NCBI RefSeq assembly: GCF_000380965.1
Contig: NZ_KB905562.1
Coordinates: 1-64,000 of the forward strand
Reading direction: 5' to 3'
DNA: 64,000 nucleotides
Source of the DNA: Paenibacillus ginsengihumi DSM 21568
Lineage (GTDB): Bacteria > Bacillota > Bacilli > Paenibacillales > NBRC-103111
Positions 1 through 8,689 of the stretch are shown here, one piece after another; within the stretch, counting starts at the first letter, position 1, and each line of letters begins with the position of its first letter. Below the pieces are notes generated by a model. It did not search any database. It was given only the letters and a program-made list of their open reading frames with translations, and had not been told where the DNA came from. Made by a program: the position numbers and the translations under genes.

Positions 1-100
1 TCATGATCTGCTTGATTCGGCGACGCTCCGCAAGAATTTCAATTCGGCGTTCGCGGCGTGATTTTCGTTCTGGCGCATGGTTCGTTGCTTGTGGTACCAT
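1..100 (-). CDS. N-terminal part of an unidentified gene, cut by the window edge
   Basis: Reading the minus strand from an ATG at 100 gives 33 open codons that run off the window. The peptide starts MVPQATNHAPERKSRRERR and is very basic, rich in Arg, Lys and Glu. A GAGGAAGTG ribosome binding site lies about 11 nt upstream of the ATG. I do not recognise the family. The arginine-rich start would fit a nucleic-acid-binding or transposase-like protein, but nothing here decides it. Confidence 0.4.
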   Translation of the reverse strand, partial: MVPQATNHAPERKSRRERRIEILAERRRIKQIM

Positions 101-249
101 GTTGCTAGGGACACTTCCTCTCGTTGGTTATTCGTGGTGGTTTAACCTTTGACAAGAGGCTTGCAGTGTCCTGTTTATTTTGCAAAAAATTGGCAACTTT
201 TTATGACGAAAATGCCTTGTCACAACGTGAATCTCTCAGATTTTGGCTA

Positions 250-905
250 GGCTACATTCCGAATTCATGTTCAAATCTCTAACGCTTGTGACAAACGCTA
301 TTTTGCTGAATCGTACCGTTTTTAAAATGTAACGAAACGTAGTAACGCTATTGGGCCAGAAACGCTGAATCGGGTAGCTCAAAATGCCGAAGTAAGGCTG
401 CTCACTTGCGTTAGAATGTCAAAACGATCGTTTCGAGGGAAATAAGCTCTCTGGCTAGCGTTAGCCCTGGCAAAACAGCACCCTGGGCTAGCGGGCATGA
501 AGAGTGCTCCACGTCAGCGTTCGAGCTCCGCGTTAGCGCGGCCCCTCCCCGGGCACACCCCAGGCGCATGAAGCGACAAATCCTGCACAAAATGCAACAT
601 TTTCCGCCCCTTTCGCACCAGAGGAAGGGGAATGTTGCATTTTGTGCAACAATTTGAGCGCGATGGGCTTCAAACCCGGAAACATCGCCCGAAATGTTGC
701 ACATTTTACAACATTTAGCCGCAAATAGGGCCTATCCCCCTGTTTTTGTTGTACAAAATACAACATTTGCTGGCACTCTTGAAAATAGCCCGGGGTTCCG
801 GTTCATGTTCATCTTCTGATGGTGCTGCGCTAGGCGGTATGGGCGTCTTTAACCACGCAAATGACGACCGATGACGAGGGAATCGCTCGTCATCGGCGTC
901 GAAAA
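250..905 (-). repeat. Composite intergenic repeat, modules D-C-B-A (inverted copy)
   Basis: This stretch is the reverse complement of the composite at 46989-47730. Module D (about 278-466) carries repeated AACGCTATT and GCGTTAG motifs. Module C (about 535-778) carries four TGTTGYA-N5-TRCAACA palindromes. Module B (about 779-848) has the GGTGCTGCGC / GATGGTGC hairpin segments. A partial module A (849-905) keeps the GATGACGA...TCGTCATC hairpin. I see no gene. Short ORFs here are best read as products of the palindromes. Confidence 0.85.
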
Positions 906-925
906 AGGCCGCAGGCGGGCAGCGG

Positions 926-1507
926 TTATTGCTGCGGCATCGAGCCGTACCCTTCCTGCGACGGCTGATACGTATGGAGGAAGGTTTTGGCGGTATGATC
1001 GTTCATTGTCGGTACCTGATACTGCCCTTGCTGGTTCATGACCATGAACACCTCATACGCCTGCTCGGCGCAAGCGATAGACCCGTTCATCAGCATGTGC
1101 CGCACATTCGGGTCGGCGCATTCCAGGGACGCCTGCATGTGCAGCTTGGCCGAGTTTTTGTGGCAGGACAGCATTGCGCACAAAATTTGATTGTCGTTCA
1201 GGGTGCCCTGCGCGCCGGGAGCGACGGGAGCCGGCTGGCGCAGGCCGTATTGAATTTGCTGCGGCTGCACCTGGCTCGTCATGCCGGCAGCGTCGGTTCT
1301 GCCCTGCTGCGGAGCAGCGCTGTAATTGTGCGTGTAGGCAACGAGCTGGTCATACGATTGCATGGCCGTTGCCAGGTGGCGCTCCAGCATGCCGCGAATT
1401 TGCTGGTTTTGCGTCATTTGGGCGTAAAGGTTGAAATGGTTGATCAGGTTCAGCTTCTCATTCAGCACTTCATGGACTTCCATCGTTTCGTGTGCGCCGT
1501 ATGGCAT
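926..1507 (-). CDS. CotF-family spore coat protein
   Basis: Protein of 193 residues resembling the CotF/ferritin-like coat proteins of Bacillus and Paenibacillus, deposited on the forming spore. The N-terminal half (EVLNEKLNLINHFNLYAQM, then IRGMLERHL) and the C-terminal half (ILCAMLSCHKNSAKLHMQA, then IRHML-like VRHMLMNGS) look like two helical halves, with a Gln/Pro/Gly-rich tail typical of coat proteins. I chose the ATG at 1507 over an upstream one at 1576 because AAAGGAGC lies about 10 nt before it. The gene is alone and divergent from the dehydrogenase at 1706. Its sporulation role is inferred from the family. Confidence 0.82.
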   Translation of the reverse strand: MPYGAHETMEVHEVLNEKLNLINHFNLYAQMTQNQQIRGMLERHLATAMQSYDQLVAYTHNYSAAPQQGRTDAAGMTSQVQPQQIQYGLRQPAPVAPGAQGTLNDNQILCAMLSCHKNSAKLHMQASLECADPNVRHMLMNGSIACAEQAYEVFMVMNQQGQYQVPTMNDHTAKTFLHTYQPSQEGYGSMPQQ

Positions 1508-1614
1508 AGGATTTCCAGCTCCTTTTTGTTCGTGTCGTTGTCGTTGGCCGGAGAAGCTTCCAGAGACTCCCTCCAAGCCCCGAAGGTTAATGTTTCCTCT
1601 TCACGCAAAAAGTA

Positions 1615-1633
1615 TTACAATTTCTTATTGTAA
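1615..1633. promoter_or_regulatory. Perfect 19-bp palindrome in a divergent promoter region
   Basis: TTACAAT-TTCTT-ATTGTAA is a perfect inverted repeat with 7-bp arms. It sits between the divergent cotF-like gene and the hydroxyacid dehydrogenase gene, where an operator would be expected. Which gene it controls, and by what factor, cannot be read from the sequence. Confidence 0.45.
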
Positions 1634-1705
1634 GTTGTCAGCGATGTGCGGAACTCATGAATCGTTGGCGGTCATGAACCAGGCGACAGAATAGGAGGAG
1701 AACCG

Positions 1706-2674
1706 ATGAACATTGTAGTATTGGACGGATTTGCGCTTAATCCGGGCGATCTGAGCTGGGAGCCGCTGGAGAAGCTGGGCAAGCTGACGGTCTATGACCG
1801 GACGCCGGAGGAAACGATTGCGGAGCGGGCGGGGGAGGCGGAGGTGCTGCTGACGAACAAGACGCCGCTGCGGGCAGGGACGATCGCCGCGCTGCCGAAG
1901 CTGAAATATATCGGAGTATTGGCGACGGGCTACGATATTATCGACACGAAGGCCGCCAAGGAGCAGAGCATCGTTGTCAGTAACGTGCCGGAGTACAGCA
2001 CCGATTCGGTGGCCCAGCACGTCTTCGCCCTGCTGCTGGAGCTGTGTCATCATACGGGGCTGCACAGCGCCAGCGCCAAGCGCGGAGATTGGGCGGCCAG
2101 CGCCGACTTCGCCTATTGGAAGACGCCGCTGATCGAGCTGAGCGGCAAGACGATGGGCATTATCGGCTTCGGCAAGATCGGTCGCCGCGTCGCTCAGCTT
2201 GCCAGAGCGTTCGGCATGAACGTGCTTGCCGCCGGCCGTTCCGCGCCGCCGGCGGGAGCGGCGGCCGCCGAAGCGGAGGGCGTCATCCGCACGACGGTCG
2301 ACGAGGTGCTGCGTCAGGCGGACGTCGTCAGCCTGCACTGCCCGCTTACGCCGCAGACGGAGGGCATGATCGACCGCAGCGCGATCGCCTTGATGAAGCC
2401 GGGTGCTCTGCTTATCAATACATCCCGCGGGAAGCTGATCGCCGAGAACGATCTGGCGGAGGCGCTCAATGCCGGGAAGTTGGGCGGCGCGGCGGTGGAC
2501 GTGCTGTCGAGCGAGCCGCCGGCGCCAGGCAACCCGCTGCTGTCTTGCGAGCGGTGTCTCGTCACCCCGCACCTAGCCTGGGCGACCAAGGAGGCGCGAA
2601 CGCGATTGATGGATACAGCGGCGAGCAATCTGCAGGCTTTTATGGCAGGCAAGCCTGTCAACGTTGTCGGTTAG
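1706..2674 (+). CDS. D-2-hydroxyacid dehydrogenase (glycerate dehydrogenase-like)
   Basis: Cytosolic NAD(P)-dependent oxidoreductase of 322 residues, the usual size for the D-isomer-specific 2-hydroxyacid dehydrogenase family. The Rossmann motif GFGKIG is at residues 154-159. The catalytic triad is visible as Arg241 (NTSRGKL), Glu270 (LSSEPP) and His289 (TPHLAW). The N-terminal region with ATGYDIID (residues 73-80) is typical of glycerate/hydroxypyruvate reductases, so reduction of hydroxypyruvate or glyoxylate is the best guess; the exact substrate is not determined. The ATG follows GGAGGAG with good spacing. The MFS gene starts 102 bp downstream in the same direction and may be co-transcribed. 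Confidence 0.9.
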   Translation: MNIVVLDGFALNPGDLSWEPLEKLGKLTVYDRTPEETIAERAGEAEVLLTNKTPLRAGTIAALPKLKYIGVLATGYDIIDTKAAKEQSIVVSNVPEYSTDSVAQHVFALLLELCHHTGLHSASAKRGDWAASADFAYWKTPLIELSGKTMGIIGFGKIGRRVAQLARAFGMNVLAAGRSAPPAGAAAAEAEGVIRTTVDEVLRQADVVSLHCPLTPQTEGMIDRSAIALMKPGALLINTSRGKLIAENDLAEALNAGKLGGAAVDVLSSEPPAPGNPLLSCERCLVTPHLAWATKEARTRLMDTAASNLQAFMAGKPVNVVG

Positions 2675-2776
2675 CGGACATGTCCGGGGCATTGGCAGTA
2701 TTCGAGGAGAGACGGGATGTCGCAAAACAATTCATAACAGCCGACAAGAACGGCGGCGGAACCGGAGGGAACGGAT

Positions 2777-4015
2777 ATGGAGCCGTGGAAGCGTACGATG
2801 TGGATTTTGTGGGCGGGGGTACTGTTATGCAGCGCGAGCTATACGATGTCGGTCCCTTTTCTCCCGCTTTTCCTGCTCGACCTTGGTGTCGATAAGGCCA
2901 GCGTCGATCTGTGGGCCGGCATTGTGTTCTCGGCGGCCTTTCTGGTCGGTGCGATCATGGCTCCGCTGTGGGGCTCGCTTGCCGACAAGTACGGCAAGAA
3001 GAAGATGGTCATTCGGGCGGGACTCAGCCTTGCCGTCATCTATGCCTTGTTCGCCGTCGTGCAAAGCCCGTGGCAGCTCGTCGGCGCACGCATGCTGCAT
3101 GGATTCGTCGGCGGGTTCGTGCCGGCCTCCATGGCGATCGTCGCCTCTACCGCGCCGGAGCGACAAATGGGGTGGAGCCTCGGCATGATGCAGGCAGGTA
3201 CGATGTCCGGAGGCATTCTCGGGCCGCTGTTCGGCGGACTGCTGGCCGAATGGTTCGGGCTCCGCATGTCTTTCGTCGTATCGAGCGTCATTATTTTCGC
3301 GGCCGGCATCGCTGTCATCTTCTGGGTTCAGGAAGGAAAGCATGAGGCACGGCCGCAAAACGCCGGCGTGCTGCAGACGTGGAAGGAAGCGGCCGGCAAC
3401 CGGACGCTGGTGCTGCTTCTGCTGCTGCTGGTCGTATTTCAATTGTCGCTCAACATGGTGCAGCCGCTGCTGACGCTGCATATTGCCGAGCTGCAGGGCA
3501 AGCTGGAGGGAGCCGTGCTGTCCTCCGGCATCATTTTCTCCATTATCGGGATTGCCGGCATCCTGGCTTCGCCTTTGTGGGGAAGAGCGGGTCAGACGTA
3601 CGGCTTTCCGGTCGTGCTCTTGATCTGTTTGCTGGCGTCGGGCCTTACCGTGTCGACGCAATATTTTATATACCAGCTATGGCTGTTTACCGCTGTTCAA
3701 TTCGTTTACGGCTTTTTTATGGCCGGTGTGTCGCCGGCTGTCAATACGCTGGTCGTGCGTGCGACGGACGCGGAGTTCCGGGGGCGGTCGTTCGGCCTGA
3801 TGACGAGCGCCAACCAGTTCGGCGCGATGGTCGGCCCGCTGATCGGCGGGGCGATCGGCCACCGTCTGAACACGCACTGGGTTTTCGCCGCCACAGGCTT
3901 CATCCTGGCGGCGGCCGGGGCGGCCGTGTGGGCCGGCAGGCGGTTCGGGCGGCGAAGCGCAGGCCCGGGCAAGGAAGCTCCGCTGCGGGCGCATGGACCT
4001 TCCCGAAACGCTTAA
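2777..4015 (+). CDS. MFS drug-efflux type transporter
   Basis: Integral membrane protein of 412 residues with about 12 transmembrane helices, of the DHA1 (drug:H+ antiporter) class of the major facilitator superfamily. The loop 2-3 motif A is present as GSLADKYGKKKM (residues 66-77), and a second copy-like GRAGQTYG follows in the C-terminal half. The LGMMQAGTMSGGILGP stretch resembles the motif C region of exporters such as MdtG/YfmO. The start follows GGAGGG. The substrate is unknown. No regulator of its own lies beside it. Confidence 0.85.
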   Translation: MEPWKRTMWILWAGVLLCSASYTMSVPFLPLFLLDLGVDKASVDLWAGIVFSAAFLVGAIMAPLWGSLADKYGKKKMVIRAGLSLAVIYALFAVVQSPWQLVGARMLHGFVGGFVPASMAIVASTAPERQMGWSLGMMQAGTMSGGILGPLFGGLLAEWFGLRMSFVVSSVIIFAAGIAVIFWVQEGKHEARPQNAGVLQTWKEAAGNRTLVLLLLLLVVFQLSLNMVQPLLTLHIAELQGKLEGAVLSSGIIFSIIGIAGILASPLWGRAGQTYGFPVVLLICLLASGLTVSTQYFIYQLWLFTAVQFVYGFFMAGVSPAVNTLVVRATDAEFRGRSFGLMTSANQFGAMVGPLIGGAIGHRLNTHWVFAATGFILAAAGAAVWAGRRFGRRSAGPGKEAPLRAHGPSRNA

Positions 4016-4094
4016 GTCCCGGCGCATCGAACCGCGGACAACAGCGGCTCCGGCGACAGCGGCAAAAAATAGCGCTTGGTGCGCCGCGGCCCAT

Positions 4095-4560
4095 TTGCAC
4101 GATCTGATGGTGCCGCGCCAGCGGCATGGGCGTCTATCTTGAAAATTTGAAGGGGATCTACCTGAAAATTTTCTGGCACCGCAGGTGACGACCGATGACG
4201 AAGGAATCGCTCGTTACAGGCGTCTATCTTATTTGGCGATATCCGCCGGCAGATCGCCGCCAAATTTTCAAGTGACTCAGCAAATGTTGTATTTTGTACA
4301 ACAAAAACGGGGGGATAACTCGCATTTGCGGCTCAATGTTGTAGAATGTGCAACATTTCGGGCGATGTTCCCGGGTTTGAAGCAAAATGCGCCCAAAATG
4401 TTGCATAAAATGCAACATTCCCCTTCCTCTGGTACGAAAGATGCGGAAAATGTTGCATTTTGTGCAGGATTTGTCGTCTCACATGCCTGGGTATGCCCAG
4501 CCCAGGTGTGCCCGGGGTGGGGCAGCGCCAAAGCGGCGTGCGCCCGCCAGCGCGAGTGAG
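4095..4560 (+). repeat. Composite repeat: inverted B and A units followed by module C
   Basis: The 661-bp gap between the MFS gene and the response regulator holds a B-unit remnant (about 4098-4130) and a degenerate A unit (about 4131-4270), both reversed. A forward module C follows, with palindromes starting at 4285, 4337, 4399 and 4451. Spacings of 52, 62 and 52 bp match the other C copies. The tail 4560-4676 has short direct repeats of GCGAGTGA and GCGGAGT. No gene is supported here. Confidence 0.82.
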
Positions 4561-4676
4561 CCCGGCAAAGCGGAGTGACCACCAGCGCGAGTGAGAGCGA
4601 GTGACCGCCAGCGCGAGTGCGCCCGGCAAAGCGGAGTTCGCGGGCTGCCGATTGGGCAGCCTTAGGCGTCCATTGC

Positions 4677-5414
4677 TTATTCCGCGACGCTTTTCCGGTA
4701 TTCCGACGGAGTGCGCCCGCAATGCTTTTTGAAGGAGGTGCTGAAGTAAGCGAGGTCGGAATAGCCGAGCTGCTCGGCAACCTCCGATACCCGCAGTGAA
4801 GTGGTGGCGAGCAGCCGCTTCGCTTCCTCCATCCGGCATTCCACCACAAAATCGAGGAATGTGCGCCCCGTCTTTTGCTTGAACAGCTGGCTCAAGTAAT
4901 TCGGGTTCAGATGCACGTGCTTTGCCGCTTCGCCTAGCGTGACTTCTCCGGGGAGCTTCCGGCGAACAAAGTGGACCACGCGCTCGATCGTCGATGCTTC
5001 GAGCGGAGGTTCGGCCAGCTCTGCCGCCCGTTCCTGGCTTTTGCCGGCCATCCAGCGCTCCAGGCTTTGCCGCAAATCGTCCGCCTCGACCGGCTTCAGC
5101 AAATAATCGACGACGCCGCTTCGCAAAGCCTGACGCGCATACTGAAAATCGTCGTAGCCGCTGACGATCATGAGCGGGGAGCGGCCGTACAGGCGCTGAA
5201 GCTCGTCGGCCAGCGTCAAACCGTCCATAACCGGCATGCGTACGTCGGCCAGGATCAGATCGACCGGCTTCGACTTGTAGCCGTTGAGTGCCTCCAGCCC
5301 GTTGGCATGCTCGGCCACGACCCGAAAAGGCAGTCCTGTTTTTTCCAGGGTATGCTTCAAAGCGGCGCGGCTCCATTTTTCATCATCGACCACCATGATC
5401 GTATGCATATCCAT
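4677..5414 (-). CDS. AraC-type response regulator (YesN-like)
   Basis: Response regulator of 245 residues. The receiver domain (1-120) has the acidic pocket VVDDE, phospho-acceptor Asp57 (ILADVRMP) and the conserved Lys in YLLKPVE. The C-terminal 100 residues form an AraC/XylS double helix-turn-helix (LGEAAKHVHLNPNYLSQLFK and VSEVAEQLGYSDLAYFS). The ATG at 5414 was chosen over an upstream one because GGAG lies just before it and the receiver domain starts there. It begins 16 bp after the kinase gene stop, so the pair is an operon. Position downstream of dctQMP suggests it controls the TRAP transporter. Confidence 0.9.
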   Translation of the reverse strand: MDMHTIMVVDDEKWSRAALKHTLEKTGLPFRVVAEHANGLEALNGYKSKPVDLILADVRMPVMDGLTLADELQRLYGRSPLMIVSGYDDFQYARQALRSGVVDYLLKPVEADDLRQSLERWMAGKSQERAAELAEPPLEASTIERVVHFVRRKLPGEVTLGEAAKHVHLNPNYLSQLFKQKTGRTFLDFVVECRMEEAKRLLATTSLRVSEVAEQLGYSDLAYFSTSFKKHCGRTPSEYRKSVAE

Positions 5415-5430
5415 AAGTTCTCCAGCTCTC

Positions 5431-7227
5431 CTAGTCGTGATATGGGATGCGAAGACAGACGGACGTGCCATGTCCGGGCTGGCTGTCAATGGACAGGCCG
5501 TAGGCGTCCCCGAATAAATAGCGGATGCGATGATGCACGTTCAGCAAGCCGATATGGCCGCTGCGGGATTCGTCCGATTCGTTTCCGCGAAGCCAATATT
5601 GAATCGCGGCCAGCTTGTCCGGCTCGATGCCGACGCCGTTGTCCTCGACGCAGATTGCTAACGTGCCGCGATTTTCCCGTCTGGCGCGGATATGAATATG
5701 AACCGGCTTGACGCCGGGCTCCATGCCGTGGATGACGCTGTTTTCGATCAGAGGCTGCAGGGAAAAGCGGACGATCGATATCTTCTCCGCCCATGCGGGA
5801 ACATCGACCTGATATTCCAGCTTCGCTTCGAAGCGGTACTTCTGAATTTGCAAATAAACCTCGCACACTTGCAGCTCCTCGCGGACTGTGGACAAGTTCG
5901 AGCCCTGCTTGAGATTGTAGCGGAGCAGCCGGGCAATCAGCGCGGCCATGTCCGCGATCTCCTCGGTATCCTTCTCGAGCGCCATGCCGCGGATCGTCTG
6001 CAGCGCATTGTACAGAAAGTGAGGGTTGATTTGCGACTGCAGCATTTGCAGCTCCGTCTCCTTATGGCGCAGCGTCGCTTCCGTTTCGCGCAGCTTGGAA
6101 TAATATACCTTCTCGATCAGGTCGTTGAGCCTCTCCGCCATCTTGTTGAAGCCGCGGGTAAGCTGGCCGATCTCGTCGGACGATTCCACCGGCACGCTGA
6201 CGTTCAGATTGCCCGTCTCGATCTGCTTCATCAGTCGATAAAGCCGGCGGATTGGCCTTACGATCCCCGAGGCGAAGCTCAGGCCCAGCAAATAAGCGGC
6301 CAGCAGCGTCAAGCCGACGGTCGCCGAGACGGACCACCCGATAGTGCGGATGCCCTGCGTAATTTCGCTATACGATACGACGGTTGCGATCGTAAAGCCG
6401 GTAATGGAAGGCACGAATGTATGCAGCTGCCGCTGCCTGCCCGTCCCGGTCGACACGGAGCCTTGCCGGTCGGGCTCTGCCGGCACGTCGGCGCGCTGTC
6501 CGATCAGCGACAGCTGCGGATGATAGACGTAATGGCCTTTTTCATCCAATATATACAAGTATCGGTCGTGCCGGACCGCGACGTTGTCGACAATTTCCTG
6601 CAAGCGTTTGAAATTGACATCGATGACAAGCAGCCCGACAGGCTGCAGCGTGAGCGGGCTGACCAGCCGCCTTACGAGCGACAGCACGGGCTCCGAGCCC
6701 AAGTTCCGGGCGATCCAGATCGGTCGGCCGTTAGCCGGCACGCTCTCGTACCAGTATTCTTCCCTGAACCGCTCCGCGGGATAGACGCCGCGGCTTCCGT
6801 ACGTGTCGATGACGCTCAAGTCCTCGAGCACGACGCTGACCCCGGAAAGATCGCCCCGGGAATAGATCGACGACTGCAGCCGGGAGAGCACCTCCGCTTC
6901 GATGCCGCTCGCCGCAATTTCTTCGCGGGTTGTCATCTGCAGCAGCCGCTTCATATCGGGATGGTTGACGATCTTCAGCCCCTCGATCTCGAAATCGTTC
7001 AAATAGTATTCGATATGCAGCTTGGCTTGCTGAAGAATTTCGAAGCTGGAGGAAGTGTTTTCTCGCAGCAGCTCGTCCGCGGCTAACCGGTATGAGGCAA
7101 TGCCGACGATCAGAATGGGAGTGACGACGAGCGCGGTAAAATAGACGAAGAGCTTCCTGGCGAGAGGAAGATTCGGCAGAGAAAGGGCGCGCAGCGTTTT
7201 GCGCACTATCGATAGCCGGCCGATCAT
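5431..7227 (-). CDS. YesM-family sensor histidine kinase
   Basis: Membrane sensor kinase of 598 residues. An N-terminal transmembrane helix (about 25-45) and a second near residue 305 bracket a large extracellular dCache-like sensing region. A HAMP segment follows (RRLYRLMKQIETGNLNVSV), then the His_kinase domain with phospho-acceptor His403 in INPHFLYNAL and the ATP-binding DNGVGIEP motif. The ATG at 7227 follows GGGAGG; the longer ORF upstream has no such site. It is partner to the regulator at 4677 and lies downstream of the TRAP genes, so a transported organic acid or related compound is a likely signal. This is inference. Confidence 0.9.
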   Translation of the reverse strand: MIGRLSIVRKTLRALSLPNLPLARKLFVYFTALVVTPILIVGIASYRLAADELLRENTSSSFEILQQAKLHIEYYLNDFEIEGLKIVNHPDMKRLLQMTTREEIAASGIEAEVLSRLQSSIYSRGDLSGVSVVLEDLSVIDTYGSRGVYPAERFREEYWYESVPANGRPIWIARNLGSEPVLSLVRRLVSPLTLQPVGLLVIDVNFKRLQEIVDNVAVRHDRYLYILDEKGHYVYHPQLSLIGQRADVPAEPDRQGSVSTGTGRQRQLHTFVPSITGFTIATVVSYSEITQGIRTIGWSVSATVGLTLLAAYLLGLSFASGIVRPIRRLYRLMKQIETGNLNVSVPVESSDEIGQLTRGFNKMAERLNDLIEKVYYSKLRETEATLRHKETELQMLQSQINPHFLYNALQTIRGMALEKDTEEIADMAALIARLLRYNLKQGSNLSTVREELQVCEVYLQIQKYRFEAKLEYQVDVPAWAEKISIVRFSLQPLIENSVIHGMEPGVKPVHIHIRARRENRGTLAICVEDNGVGIEPDKLAAIQYWLRGNESDESRSGHIGLLNVHHRIRYLFGDAYGLSIDSQPGHGTSVCLRIPYHD

Positions 7228-7309
7228 CGGTATCCCGTCCTCCCTTCTTCGTCCGAAATTGGTGCGGCATCGGCGGCTGCAGCCAGGGGCGTCCGCCAAA
7301 ATGTACAAG

Positions 7310-7337
7310 ATCAGGCGGAGACTGCTCTCCGCCTGAT
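7310..7337 (-). terminator. 11-bp hairpin between dctP and the kinase gene
   Basis: ATCAGGCGGAG and its exact complement enclose a 6-nt loop. No strong T-run follows on the minus strand, so this may be an attenuating or processing hairpin that lowers kinase expression relative to dctQMP, not a full terminator. Confidence 0.5.
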
Positions 7338-7375
7338 TGCTCCGGCCTAGTCGGCCTTATTGTTGGCTGGCTCCG

Positions 7376-7610
7376 CTTCTGGCCAGGTGCATTCTGGTCA
7401 GCCGCGTTCTGGCTGGCTCTGCTCTGACTGGCCGCGCCCTGGCTTGGCTCCAGCTTCTGGCCAGGTGCATTCTGGTCAGCCGCGTTCTGGCTGGCTCCGC
7501 TCTGACTGGCCGCGCCCTGGCTTGGCTCCGCTTCTGGCCAGGTGCGTTCTGGTCAGCCGCGTTCTGGCTGGCTCCGCTTCTGGCCAGCCGCGCTCTAGCC
7601 AGCCGTGTTC
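7376..7610. repeat. 77-78 bp tandem repeat overlapping the 3' end of dctP
   Basis: A unit beginning CTTCTGGCCAGGTGC starts at 7376, 7454 and 7531, then breaks down at 7577. The repeat runs through the dctP stop codon and encodes its last residues (GQNTAG). The rest lies in the gap to the kinase gene. The sequence is built from TCTGGCC and GGCTGG words. Confidence 0.85.
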
Positions 7611-8653
7611 TGGCCGGACTCCTTGCCCGCCTGCTCCAGCTTTGCCTTGCTCACCTGCTCCAGCACCTCCTTGAATTCGGCGCCGTGCTTGTCGATCACC
7701 GAGCGGGTGGCGTCCTGCCATGGCTTCAGATCCGTCACTTCCGTAATCGTAACGCCCGCTTCCTTCAGCTTGGCGATCGCTTCGTCCTCCATCTTCTTCC
7801 ACGCCTCGCGCTGGGTGGCGACCGATTCCATCGCCGCTTCTTTAATGATTTTGCGGTCGGATTCGGACAGCCGGTCCCAGGCCGACTTGCTCATCAGCAG
7901 CACTTCCGGCTGGCGCTGATGGGAATCGACAATCACGTGCTTGGCGACCTCGTAATGCCGGGTGGAATAGATGCTCGGCCAGTTGTTTTCCGCGCCGTCG
8001 ATAACGCCCGTCTGCAGCGAGCTGTACACTTCGCCGAACGCCATCGGCGTCGGGCTGGCGCCCAGCGCCGAAATCAGATCCATGTTGATTTTATTTTGCT
8101 GGACGCGGATTTTTTTGCCCTGCAGATCGTCCAGGCTGGCGAGCGGCTCCCGCGAATAGAAGGAGCGGGACCCCGAATCGTAGTACGCGAGCCCTTTCAT
8201 CCGGGACGATTCCATGCCGTCCAGCAGCTTCTGGCCGTCGCCGTTCAGGAAGCGCCACAGATGCTCATCGCTGTCGAAGATGTACGGCAGGCTGAATACC
8301 CCGAACTGGCTGTTGAATTCGGCCAAGGGCGCCGTATTGACGCGGGTGAACTCGATGGCGCCGAGCTGCACCTGCTCGATGACGGCCTTCTCGTCCCCAA
8401 GCTGCCCCGACGGGAAAACGTCGATCTTGATGCGGCCGTTCGTGCGCTGCTCGACCAGCTCGGCAAACTTCTTGTCCCCGATAACGGTCGGGTAGTCGGG
8501 GGCGTGATTGTCGGCCAGGCGGAATTTGTACGATTTTTCCGGCGTTCCGGCTCCGCCTTCCGCATCGCTCTGTTGGCCGCAAGCGACGAGCAGCATGGAG
8601 GAGGAGAGCGCGACAGCGAGCAGCCCTGCAGTTAGCTTGAATGTTCTCTTCAT
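7595..8653 (-). CDS. dctP: TRAP transporter solute-binding lipoprotein DctP
   Basis: Extracytoplasmic binding protein of 352 residues for a tripartite ATP-independent transporter. A lipoprotein signal ends at Cys25 (LLVAC). The family core is clear: RLADNHAPDYPTVIGDKKFA, GRIKIDVFPSGQLGDE, and the ligand-contact region KKIRVQQNKINMDL, followed by GVIDGAENNWPSI. The ligand is usually a carboxylate held by an Arg; here it could be a C4-dicarboxylate or a sugar acid. It is the last gene of dctQ-dctM-dctP. The C-terminus has been extended or reshaped by a tandem repeat. Confidence 0.92.
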   Translation of the reverse strand: MKRTFKLTAGLLAVALSSSMLLVACGQQSDAEGGAGTPEKSYKFRLADNHAPDYPTVIGDKKFAELVEQRTNGRIKIDVFPSGQLGDEKAVIEQVQLGAIEFTRVNTAPLAEFNSQFGVFSLPYIFDSDEHLWRFLNGDGQKLLDGMESSRMKGLAYYDSGSRSFYSREPLASLDDLQGKKIRVQQNKINMDLISALGASPTPMAFGEVYSSLQTGVIDGAENNWPSIYSTRHYEVAKHVIVDSHQRQPEVLLMSKSAWDRLSESDRKIIKEAAMESVATQREAWKKMEDEAIAKLKEAGVTITEVTDLKPWQDATRSVIDKHGAEFKEVLEQVSKAKLEQAGKESGQNTAG

Positions 8654-8689
8654 CGTCGATGATTACCCCTTTGCGTTTAGTTTAAGCGT

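Noticed and set aside
4284-4559. A conserved small ORF (starting MLYFVQQKRG) in module C copies, also at 533-766 and 47218-47529
   Set aside because: The frame is lost in the 42701 copy, changes are not concentrated at third codon positions, both strands are open, and the peptide follows directly from the palindromes. There is no ribosome binding site. It looks like a by-product of the repeat.
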